This document shows, one piece after another, positions 7,444 to 14,544 of a stretch of DNA of 14,672 nt (the stretch's first letter is position 1; each line of letters starts with the position of its first letter). The notes below the pieces were generated by a model that saw nothing but the letters and a program-made list of their open reading frames with translations, was not told where the DNA came from and ran no database searches. Made by a program: the position numbers and the translations under genes. The DNA is taken from NCBI GenBank assembly GCA_937897665.1, contig CALCPB010000533.1:1-14672 (forward strand), written 5' to 3'. This DNA comes from an uncultured Halomicronema sp. (GTDB lineage Bacteria; Cyanobacteriota; Cyanobacteriia; Phormidesmidales; Phormidesmidaceae).

Positions 7444-7478
7444 GATAGCGGCGATTCTTTATGCGTGTGTTGTAACCC

Positions 7479-8102
7479 ATGAACCAGCGGACAGCTCGTC
7501 ACCAGACAGCCCGGCTTTGGCGAACGGTAGGTCTAGTAACGTTACTCTTGATCGGGTTGGCGTTACCAGTCTGGGCCAATGGTCAGACCGGTGCTGTGGT
7601 GACTGATGCTGTCCGCCTTGAGCTTGACTACACACCGGAGCGATCGCTGCCTGCCGACAACAACGTCTACGGTCTGGGGCGGCGATCTGATCATTTACCC
7701 GCAGCGATTCCACAGGCGGATCGTGTCGTCTTGCGGCTGGGTGATCGACGGGTCTATGTCTACGACGGCGAGCGAGTTTTAGATCATTATCCCGTGGCGA
7801 TCGGCACCCCTGAGACGCCGACCCCAACCGGCCAATTTGCCGTCACACAGATGGTCGTCAACCCTGTCTGGCAAAGCCCTTGGACGGGTGAAATATTTGC
7901 TCCCGGTGCCAACAGCGCGCTGGGGCTACGATGGATTGGCTTTACCTCTCTGCCCAATGGGGATATTGGCTTTCACGGCACGCCGACCATCTCTTCCATT
8001 GGTCAGGCGGCTTCCAACGGCTGCGTGCGCCTCACCAATGAGGACGTACTGTCGCTCTACAGCCATGTCAAGATGGGAATGACTGTTGTGGTTGAGCCCT
8101 AA
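7479..8102 (+). CDS. L,D-transpeptidase (YkuD domain), first of a tandem pair
   Basis: YkuD enzymes form 3-3 cross-links in peptidoglycan or attach proteins to it, using a catalytic cysteine in the periplasm. The 207-residue protein has an N-terminal signal or anchor segment (about 16-33, ending LPVWANG). The catalytic domain runs over about 81-207: TPTGQF (115-120), LRWIGF (150-155), and the active-site stretch with His166 in GFHGTP, Ser179, Cys182 and Arg184 in SNGCVRL. All catalytic residues are present. No Shine-Dalgarno sequence precedes ATG 7479. Its stop is 2 nt from the next L,D-transpeptidase, so they are almost surely co-transcribed. A role in cross-linking the thick cyanobacterial peptidoglycan is inferred. 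Confidence 0.9.
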   Translation: MNQRTARHQTARLWRTVGLVTLLLIGLALPVWANGQTGAVVTDAVRLELDYTPERSLPADNNVYGLGRRSDHLPAAIPQADRVVLRLGDRRVYVYDGERVLDHYPVAIGTPETPTPTGQFAVTQMVVNPVWQSPWTGEIFAPGANSALGLRWIGFTSLPNGDIGFHGTPTISSIGQAASNGCVRLTNEDVLSLYSHVKMGMTVVVEP

Positions 8103-8104
8103 CG

Positions 8105-8731
8105 ATGGTGTCGTTTCTGAGTCGCTGTCGCCGTCCTATTCGATTGTCGCTGCAAACTGCGGCTGGTTTCTTCATCAGTCTCTGGATGGCAGGCAGTCTC
8201 AGCCTGGGGCAGGCCCAAGCAGTGGCTGTGACACCGCCTGACCGTCCGCTCCCGCTAGAAGTTTCCACGGCGGCGATCGCCTCCCCCCCAAACAACGATA
8301 TCGTTCGTGACCCCGCGTTATTTTTGCCTCAGGCTCCCCGGCGTGTCTCGCGGCTGGTGCTCCGGCTGGCAGAACGCAGACTTTATGGCTATCACGGCGA
8401 TAATGAAATCGTCGCCTATGACGTCGCGATCGGGCGTGATGAATGGGAAACCCCCACTGGCGCCTTCACGGTTTTTCAGCAGCAGCAACATCCCGCTTGG
8501 GAGCATCCTTTTACTGGAGAAGTGGTTCCCCCCGGCCCTGACAATCCGCTCGGGGCTAGGTGGATTGGCTTTTGGACTGATGGCACCAACGCCATTGGCT
8601 TTCACGGCACCCCCGACGAACATCTGATCGGCGAGGCAGTTTCTCATGGCTGCGTGCGCATGCGCAATGCAGACGTGATTGAACTGTATGACCTCATTGC
8701 GCTGGGAACCGCCGTTGTCGTTTTGCCCTGA
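8105..8731 (+). CDS. L,D-transpeptidase (YkuD domain), second of a tandem pair
   Basis: The 208-residue paralog of the preceding gene has an export signal (about 12-39, ending GQAQA). A proline-rich linker is followed by a YkuD domain (82-208) with ETPTGAF (115-121), ARWIGF (151-156), His167 in GFHGTP, Ser180, Cys183 and Arg185 in SHGCVRM. Aligned without gaps over 127 residues it is identical to the first at 63 positions (about 50%), so the pair arose by an old tandem duplication. The N-terminal thirds are unrelated in sequence, which may set different localisation or partners. Its ATG comes 2 nt after the first gene's stop, consistent with translational coupling. Export and peptidoglycan cross-linking are inferred from the family. 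Confidence 0.9.
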   Translation: MVSFLSRCRRPIRLSLQTAAGFFISLWMAGSLSLGQAQAVAVTPPDRPLPLEVSTAAIASPPNNDIVRDPALFLPQAPRRVSRLVLRLAERRLYGYHGDNEIVAYDVAIGRDEWETPTGAFTVFQQQQHPAWEHPFTGEVVPPGPDNPLGARWIGFWTDGTNAIGFHGTPDEHLIGEAVSHGCVRMRNADVIELYDLIALGTAVVVLP

Positions 8732-8927
8732 TGAAGATAGGACGCATCCTTGCTGAGTCACGCGATCGGGACGTGCCAGAAAAGCTGAACGCATGTATCA
8801 TGCCTGTTGCAGGGTGGGTTGCTTGATGAACTCAGCGAACATCTAGCGTTATGCCTACCTGCGATGGCCCCTCGGGCTGGTCTCTGCATCTCGCCCCCTC
8901 GCCCCCCGCAGCAGCAAGGTTTTAAAT

Positions 8928-9014
8928 CTGCTTACTCGCATTCTTGTTTGGGCCGCTTTTGGGCTGCTGATTTGGTACTTTATCAACAAAATCGTTCCCA
9001 AAAACTTCCTCACG
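8928..9014 (+). other. Probable N-terminal coding extension of the DUF218 gene
   Basis: The frame of the following gene stays open upstream to TAG 8844-8846. From 8928 it reads LLTRILVWAAFGLLIWYFIN, a clear membrane helix of the type expected at the N-terminus of this family. No ATG, GTG or TTG occurs in that stretch. CTG 8928 with AAGG 8 nt before it (8916-8919) is a candidate start. A sequencing or real frameshift upstream is the alternative. Confidence 0.45.
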
Positions 9015-10061
9015 GTGTTTGGGGGAGCCATCATTTTGGCGCTGATTTTTCTGTCCTTTGCCTTCACCGGCGATCCTACTATTAGTGCAATTCGGCGCAT
9101 TATTTCTTTTCCGCTCACGCCTTTGGGCGCCACGATTACCACCTTGCTCTTCTCGTTTAGAGACGTCTCCTTTGAAAACGGCTTTAAGAAGATCAATGGT
9201 CAGTGGGTAGCGATCGCCTTCGTGATTTTAGTCGTGTCGAGTCTACCTCTAGTGGCGCGGGTGCTTGTGAATCAGGCTGAGCAATCGGTGCAGCGAGCCT
9301 ACGCGGAGCAGCAGGGCATTTGTCAGGATGTTTGCCCTGCCGACATACCCGAAGCAGCCCCTCTGGGTCAAATTGTGGGGCTCGTGGTGTTGGGCGATAA
9401 TATGGATGCCGTCCGCACCCCGGCGGAGCTCTCCAGCCGGATCGAAAATACGGTTACTCCCAGTCCAGCAGCGAGCTTAAGTCCCATTCTGCTCTCGCGA
9501 TTAGACAGTGCCTCGCGGCTGTATGGCCGCGTGCAGCAAGCGGGTGGCGCTCCCTTTGTCATGGTGACGGCGGGGCCAGTGGTCGGCAACTCAGAACGCA
9601 GAACGCAAAAAGAACAAGTGCTTCGTCAAGTGCTGATCAACAACGGTGTGCCCGATGCTGCAATCAGTGTCAACCGCAATGGGCTCAATGCGCGCGAGGC
9701 GATGAAGGATGCGCAAGATCTGCTAGAAGAGCGGGGGCAGCTCGATGGCGACGGGACAAGTCAACTGAATTCCAACCGCGTGGCGATCGTGGCTCCAGCA
9801 TTGACGATGCGCCGCGCTGCCCTCACTTTTGAAGAAGGTGACCTGCAGGTTGTGGCTTGGCCAACGAACTTTTACGGCAGCGATTTTTCGACCGATGACA
9901 CGTTGGCACTGCTGTCTGACCTAGTGCCGAATGTCGAAGCACTCCGGTTAACCACCGCCTACGTCGAAGAAACGACCGCTCTGATCGGCTATTTTCTGCG
10001 GGGCTGGCTACCCGAGATTGACTCTCAGTGGAGCGAAATCGTCGAGCTAGTGCCTCAGTAA
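9015..10061 (+). CDS. Membrane-anchored DUF218 (YdcF/ElyC/SanA-like) protein
   Basis: DUF218 proteins are inner-membrane proteins; E. coli ElyC and SanA act in envelope integrity, but their reaction is not established. From GTG 9015 the protein has 348 residues: membrane segments at about 4-18 and 62-85, then a soluble DUF218 domain from about 117 with IVGLVVLGDN, GGAPFVMVTAGPVV (177-190), and a C-terminus containing ETTALIGYFLRGWL, which is typical of cyanobacterial members. Cys103 and Cys107 form a CQDVC pair, perhaps a periplasmic disulfide or metal site. GTG 9015 has no ribosome binding site, and the coding frame clearly extends upstream, so this start may truncate a first helix. It lies downstream of the two L,D-transpeptidases on the same strand, which fits an envelope role. 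Confidence 0.75.
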   Translation: MFGGAIILALIFLSFAFTGDPTISAIRRIISFPLTPLGATITTLLFSFRDVSFENGFKKINGQWVAIAFVILVVSSLPLVARVLVNQAEQSVQRAYAEQQGICQDVCPADIPEAAPLGQIVGLVVLGDNMDAVRTPAELSSRIENTVTPSPAASLSPILLSRLDSASRLYGRVQQAGGAPFVMVTAGPVVGNSERRTQKEQVLRQVLINNGVPDAAISVNRNGLNAREAMKDAQDLLEERGQLDGDGTSQLNSNRVAIVAPALTMRRAALTFEEGDLQVVAWPTNFYGSDFSTDDTLALLSDLVPNVEALRLTTAYVEETTALIGYFLRGWLPEIDSQWSEIVELVPQ

Positions 10062-10222
10062 AACCGACAGTGTTGAGAAAACTATGTTGGAGCCCAGCCA
10101 AAGTTTTTTGTGATGGCTTCTTGGCATCGGCATTCACACAAAGAGCAGAACGCTCCCGTAAAAACCGCTGCTAGACTAGCGAACAATGACCGTGAAAGTC
10201 TTAGCCATGGAGATTGATTGTC

Positions 10223-10522
10223 ATGCGTTACTCCAGCACGGTACAAATCGCAGCGATTGAACGGTCTGTGGTCAGGGCCGGTTTCTCGGAGCCTTATCAC
10301 AAAGTGACATTTGACTTAGTCTCCGACGGCATTCCAGCTAGCCAGCTAGTGATCTGGGTGCATCCAGCTTTTCCCGATGACGACCTCGTTCGCGTGGCCC
10401 ACACCTTTGCTTGGAGCCGATTAGTCGCCTTAACCGAGGCGGCGAGTAGCAATATCTTCGCTGCGAAGCAGATTCAAGCTCTGTGTGATCGGGTGCAGCC
10501 CGCTGATTTTGCCGCACAGTAG
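10223..10522 (+). CDS. Small conserved-looking protein of unknown function
   Basis: I do not recognise this 99-residue protein. It has no signal peptide or membrane helix and a mixed alpha/beta character: hydrophobic strands such as KVTFDLVSD and QLVIWVHPAF, then a helix-rich C-terminal half (VAHTFAWSRLVALTEAAS). The single Cys is near the end. I chose ATG 10223 because GGAG at 10209-10212 sits 10 nt upstream; the TTG at 10214, three codons earlier, would have no room for it. Codon use resembles its neighbours, and a ribosome binding site and start are present, so it is likely a real gene. It stands between the envelope cluster and the ABC gene without tight linkage to either. Confidence 0.65.
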   Translation: MRYSSTVQIAAIERSVVRAGFSEPYHKVTFDLVSDGIPASQLVIWVHPAFPDDDLVRVAHTFAWSRLVALTEAASSNIFAAKQIQALCDRVQPADFAAQ

Positions 10523-10897
10523 CCCGTTGTCACGCCATCCTAGTTCTGTAAGCCAACGCTACCCAGTCTTTCATCCCTACCCGGCATACAAAATTCCCCG
10601 ACTGGAATTCTCTTGGGCAAACATGAAACCGCCCTGAGTTCTCAAGGGGCGCGGGCGATCGCTCCGATGCATCAATGGGTAGCCCAGTTTTCAAGAATGT
10701 GTGTTGCCTTCGGCCCACTCAAACCGGCGCTGCGTAATTATTCCAGTTCTCAGTGATCGGACTTCCGATGCAGTCTTGGAAACGCAGGGGAGCCAGATCT
10801 GTAGCCTTATTTTAGAGAATCGGTATTAACCAGAGCGGCAAAACAGGAGTGACGTCGCGTCGTCTAGGATGGGAGGGGCTGAAGATTTGGCAACAGC
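10523..10897. other. Intergenic region before the ABC-transporter gene
   Basis: I see no gene here. It contains a 6-bp hairpin (AATTCC 10592-10597, GGAATT 10604-10609), an imperfect GCCCTGAG/CTCAAGGGGC pair near 10631-10650, and a HIP1 site near 10655. GCTACCCA at 10558-10565 recurs in inverse at 10676-10683, about 110 bp away. The hairpins may end the transcript of the small upstream gene. I could not find a convincing promoter for the ABC gene. Confidence 0.4.
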
Positions 10898-12670
10898 ATG
10901 GCGCGTTCAAGCAACCCGGCACAGAAAAACTGGCATCTCAAAAAACTAGGACAATACATGCAGCCGCACTGGCGGCAGTGTGCGCTCGGCATTCTCGCGC
11001 TGCTGCTGGTCAACCTGTTAGGCGCGCGCATTCCGCTCCTGATTCGGGATGGTATTGATGAGCTACAGGTTACGTTTGGCTTTGACCAGATCGCCCAATA
11101 TTCTCTCGTAGTGTTAGTGCTGGCGTCAGTCATGTGGATTCTGCGCATGGCGTCGCGCATTTTCCTGTTTGGGGTGGGGCGGCAGGTAGAGTTTGACCTG
11201 AAGCAGCGCATTTTTCAGCATCTGCTGACGATGGAGCCAAGCTACTTTGCCACCAACACGATTGGCGAACTGATTAGTCGGGCCACCAGCGATGTTGACA
11301 ACATTCGGCGACTGCTGGGCTTTGCCGTGCTGAGTATTGCGAACACGTTATTTGCCTATGCCTTTACGGTGCCGGTAATGCTGTCGCTGAGCGTGCGACT
11401 GACCGTCGTGGCACTGTTGGTATATCCGGTCATGTTGGTGCTCGTGCGGCTGTTTAGCGATCGCCTGCGCAATCAGCAACTGCGGGTGCAGGAATCGACC
11501 TCCCGGCTGAGCGAGCTGATTCAAGAAGACCTCAGTGGAATCTCGCTGATCAAAATCTATGCCCAAGAAGACAACGAGCGCCAGGCTTTTGCTGAGCTGA
11601 ACGACGATTTGCTCGATGCCAACCTGACGCTAGCGCGGACCCGCAACACGCTATTTCCCTTGCTGGGGGGCTTAGCGAGTATCAGCCTGCTGCTGATCTT
11701 GGCCACAGGGGCCGGGGCGATCGCGGATGGTTTCCTCTCGGTCGGTGATTTTGTGGCGATGGTGCTCTATGTTGAGCGGTTGGTGTTTCCGACAGCGCTG
11801 CTGGGCTTCACCATTACCGCCTATCAGCGGGGCGAGGTCAGCATCGATCGGGTCGAAGCCATTCTCATGAGCCAACCCAAAATCGCCGATGCGCCCACCT
11901 TACAGGCATTACCTGGAGACGCCATCCGCGGCCAGCTAGAGGCCCGCAACTTGATGTTCACCTATCCTGACAGCCAGGAGCCCGCATTAAATGGGGTGTC
12001 TTTTACCGCATATCCCGGCGAAACAGTGGCGATTGTGGGACCGATTGGAGCCGGTAAATCAACCCTCGCGAATGCTCTGCCGCGTCTGCTAGATATTGCT
12101 CCGGGCCAACTCTTTTTAGATGGCCAAGATATTACCCAGCTGCCCCTCGTTGATTTGCGCAGCGCGATCGCCTATGTCCCTCAAGAAAGCTTTCTGTTCA
12201 GCACGACGATCAATAACAACATCCGCTACGGGGAACCGCTGGCTGAGCTATCGGAAGTGAAATATGCGGCCAAGCTCGCTCAAATCGCCCCGGAAATTGG
12301 GAACTTTCCTATACAGTACGACAGGGTTGTGGGCGAACGCGGTATCACCTTCTAGGGGGGACAGCGACAGCGATCGGCCTTGGCGCGCGCCCTGATGATT
12401 GAAGCCCTCGTGGTGGTGCTAGACGATGCCCTGTCGAGCGTCGATAATCAGACCGCAACCGACATTTTGAACAATCTCAAAACCGGCACGCAAAATCAAA
12501 CAGTGATGTTTATCTCGCATCAGATGGGGGTCGCGGCGCTGTCCGATCGCATCATGGTGATGGATCAGGGCCGCATCGTGCAAATCGGCACCCACCAAGA
12601 ACTGGTGCGGCAAGCGGGCCTGTATCAAAAGCTGTGGGAGCAGCATCAGTTGGAAGAAGTGCTGCTATAA
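10898..12670 (+). pseudogene. ABC half-transporter (MsbA/Mdl type) with an in-frame TAG in the signature motif
   Basis: The frame encodes a 590-residue exporter-type half-transporter. A membrane domain of six helices (about 26-310) is followed by an ATP-binding domain with Walker A GPIGAGKST (381-389), Q-loop Gln429 in YVPQES, Walker B VVVLDDALSSVD (505-516) and H-loop His541 in ISHQ. Codon 486 (12353-12355) is TAG, exactly where the LSGGQ serine should be: the sequence reads ITF-stop-GGQRQR. The frame then continues to TAA 12668-12670 with a normal C-terminus, so a single C-to-A change from TCG explains it. Two separate halves could be made (stop at 485; restart at TTG 12380 or ATG 12395), but neither would be a full ATPase. 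Asp510 instead of Glu after Walker B suggests a heterodimer partner. A recent nonsense mutation or sequencing error is most likely. Confidence 0.85.
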
Positions 12671-12763
12671 GGCCGGGGCTGAAAAATTACGTTCCCAGAT
12701 GGCTCATCCTGACCAATAACGATTTTGCCCTAGAGATGGGACTGCAGCGCCGCCCCGTCAGCA

Positions 12764-12795
12764 GACGCCAGCAAAAAAAGTTTATGGCAGGCGTC
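12764..12795. repeat. Hairpin downstream of the ABC gene
   Basis: GACGCCAGC (12764-12772) pairs with GCAGGCGTC (12787-12795) at 8 of 9 positions around an A/T-rich 14-nt loop. It lies about 95 bp after the ABC stop codon and before the next gene. It lacks a following T-run, so it is a weak terminator candidate or a leader structure. Confidence 0.4.
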
Positions 12796-12827
12796 CCAAT
12801 CTCGGGGTAATCTCCAACCAAGCAAAG

Positions 12828-12846
12828 ATTGTCTCAGCGAGACAAT
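12828..12846. promoter_or_regulatory. Palindromic operator candidate before the PhnD-like gene
   Basis: ATTGTCTCAGCGAGACAAT is a perfect 8-bp inverted repeat with a 3-nt centre. It ends where an A/T-rich -10-like stretch (ATTATA, 12845-12850) begins, 20 bp before ATG 12867. This is the expected place for a repressor site. It could also fold as a hairpin in a leader if transcription starts further upstream. I do not recognise it as a NtcA, Fur, LexA or Pho box. Confidence 0.5.
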
Positions 12847-12866
12847 TATACAACGGACACTTTGCC

Positions 12867-13820
12867 ATGCCACAGCTGCGCCGGTTGGGCTTCTTTTTAA
12901 CGGTGGGTTTCAGCCTCGTGCTGACGCTGAGCTTAGGTAGCTGCAATCAGCAGACGGCCAACTCGGGTGCCCCCACGCGTCTGACCGTGGGAGTCGTCAG
13001 CTATGACACCGGTACCGCCTCTGTTGAGACCTACGCCCCCTTTCAGCAGTATCTCGCTGAAGCCCTGTCTGCTCAAATTGAGTTAGAGCCAGTTTTCAAT
13101 GAAATTCGAGCCGTTGAGCAACTCGAGTCACAAGCCTGGGATTTAGCCTTCGCCCCAGCAGGCTTAGCTGCGATCGCCCTGAGCGAGGCGCAATATGTAC
13201 CGTTGTTTCCCCTACAGGGCAGTCCCAATCAGCGATCGGTCATGGTCGTCGCGGCCGATAGCGCCGCCGAGGCACTGCCTGATTTGGCCAACACGATCAT
13301 TGGGCTAGGTGAACCCGGTTCAGCGACCGGCTACTATCTGCCACTATATGACCTCTATGGCCTGACCCTAGCCGAAATTCGCTTTGCGCCCACCCCCAAA
13401 TCCGTGCTGACCTGGGTAGCGAACGGTGATGTGGTGGCGGTGGCACTGTCAGAAGAAGATTTTCAGCAGTTTCGGAGTGAGTTTGACCGGGCGACCTTTC
13501 GGGTACTGCACGAAAGCCGGGCGATCACCACAGGAGCAGTATTGCTCAGTCCGACCGTTGATCGCAATCAACAGCGCTTGGTGGAAGCCGCGATGAAGGC
13601 GGCCCCAGCGAGTATTGCTTCGGATGCCGGTTACATTGCCAATGCGCCCCCGCCCCGCTTTGAGCAGTTGATTCAGCTGGTCGAACAGGTGCGTCCCCTC
13701 GAAGAACGGGTGCGAGAACAGCCAGCCGTACTCACAATCGAAGCAGAGACAGAACCGACCTCTCACCGCCGCATTCTACGATCGCGATTGCCGCTACCCG
13801 AGTTGAGCGTTGCTAACTGA
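12867..13820 (+). CDS. PhnD-like substrate-binding lipoprotein of an ABC importer
   Basis: This 317-residue protein resembles the phosphate/phosphite/phosphonate-binding proteins (PhnD family). It begins with a lipoprotein signal peptide ending in the lipobox LGSC with Cys26, then TRLTVGVVSYDTG. The core contains FQQYLAEALSAQIELEPV, a DLAFAPAGLAAIALSEA stretch (the family's 'D-h-a-h' region), GEPGSATGYYLPLYDLYG (148-165, the ligand-contact loop typical of PhnD) and VANGDVVAVALSEED. The mature protein would be lipid-anchored in the periplasm. No permease or ATPase gene lies beside it, so its transporter partner, if any, is elsewhere, and the ligand is uncertain. The C-terminal 25 or so residues extend past the fold. 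Its 3' end overlaps the convergent HTH gene by 8 bp. Confidence 0.8.
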   Translation: MPQLRRLGFFLTVGFSLVLTLSLGSCNQQTANSGAPTRLTVGVVSYDTGTASVETYAPFQQYLAEALSAQIELEPVFNEIRAVEQLESQAWDLAFAPAGLAAIALSEAQYVPLFPLQGSPNQRSVMVVAADSAAEALPDLANTIIGLGEPGSATGYYLPLYDLYGLTLAEIRFAPTPKSVLTWVANGDVVAVALSEEDFQQFRSEFDRATFRVLHESRAITTGAVLLSPTVDRNQQRLVEAAMKAAPASIASDAGYIANAPPPRFEQLIQLVEQVRPLEERVREQPAVLTIEAETEPTSHRRILRSRLPLPELSVAN

Positions 13821-14439
13821 TGGGAAAGCGCGCGACGGTATCAGCCGCATTCAGTCTCAGAGCGATCGCATATTTACGGATAAAAGCACGGATATAAAAG
13901 GGCTCTGGTAGCGCATCTAAGTCGCCTTGCTCAATCGCTTCAAGGGCATAGCGCTGAATATACGTTTGGCAATGAATATCCTGTAGAGAGAGCCCCTGCC
14001 CTTCGCGCTCTTGTTTCAGATCATGGCCAATTTGCGCTAAGCAGTTTTGTTGAGCATCTTTGTGAGCCTGCCTGTCAGCCATCAGGCGCTGCTGCTTCGT
14101 CGAAAATCGAATCGGCGACACACTGTTCATCAAGCTGGGCTGGGCTGAGATCATCTCCGGCGCGGGACGCGCTACGGGGGCGGCCTGGGGCAGCTCTTGG
14201 TGACGCACTGATTGTTCCGCTGAGACCGGCCCCGTCGGTTCACTCGCTTTAATTTTCTGATCGAGGCGGCGGCGATTGATCAGGCCAATGGCGACCAAGG
14301 CGGTTAACGGTACCGAGGCGGCGGTCACCTGCTGGGCCGCCAAAGACATCGCTGCACTGGCGCCCGCCCCAAAAATGAGCGCATACTCTGTCGAAGACGA
14401 CAGTTTAGAGTCTGACTTCGGTATTTCCATAGCATTCAT
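13813..14439 (-). CDS. Membrane protein with C-terminal RodZ-type helix-turn-helix
   Basis: The 208-residue protein has two hydrophobic segments near its N-terminus (about 18-37 and 40-54) followed by a basic RRR. A Pro/Ala-rich linker (about 66-110) leads to a C-terminal helix-turn-helix at about 134-205: LKQEREGQGLSLQDI (141-155), YIQRYALEAIEQGDLDALPEPFYIRAFIRKYA (160-191). That pattern is the one found at the N-terminus of RodZ, which links MreB to the membrane. Here the order is reversed: membrane part first, HTH last, and no periplasmic domain. A cytoskeletal or regulatory role is inferred. ATG 14439 and ATG 14430 are both possible starts; neither has a good ribosome binding site. It follows argS on the same strand, 105 nt downstream. 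Confidence 0.75.
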   Translation of the reverse strand: MNAMEIPKSDSKLSSSTEYALIFGAGASAAMSLAAQQVTAASVPLTALVAIGLINRRRLDQKIKASEPTGPVSAEQSVRHQELPQAAPVARPAPEMISAQPSLMNSVSPIRFSTKQQRLMADRQAHKDAQQNCLAQIGHDLKQEREGQGLSLQDIHCQTYIQRYALEAIEQGDLDALPEPFYIRAFIRKYAIALRLNAADTVARFPIS

Positions 14440-14544
14440 GTATAGCAGGGACTTCTACGCTTTCGGAAACACTGATTCGCAATCCGGACAGTGCCATGGA
14501 AATCAGCAGATGCACGGAAGCATGGCGTATGCGATCAAACGTGC

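Noticed and set aside
7220..7502. Repeat-rich minus-strand open frames opposite the FAS1 tail
   Set aside because: They arise from the 15-bp repeats read on the other strand; the plus-strand FAS1 frame has domain homology and a ribosome binding site.
8807..9085. Plus-strand open frame of 92 codons before the DUF218 gene
   Set aside because: It overlaps the DUF218 coding frame in another phase and has no domain. It may matter only if a frameshift is proved.
10090..10125. Terminator after the DUF218 gene (TTGG/CCAA then six T)
   Set aside because: The stem is only 4 bp with a mismatched interior; too weak to call.
10530..10718. Minus-strand open frame of 62 codons before the ABC gene
   Set aside because: No start signal or recognisable content; the region looks intergenic.
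12380..12670. Independent small protein after the amber codon of the ABC gene
   Set aside because: It is the in-frame remainder of the ATP-binding domain and lacks Walker A, so it is listed within the pseudogene.
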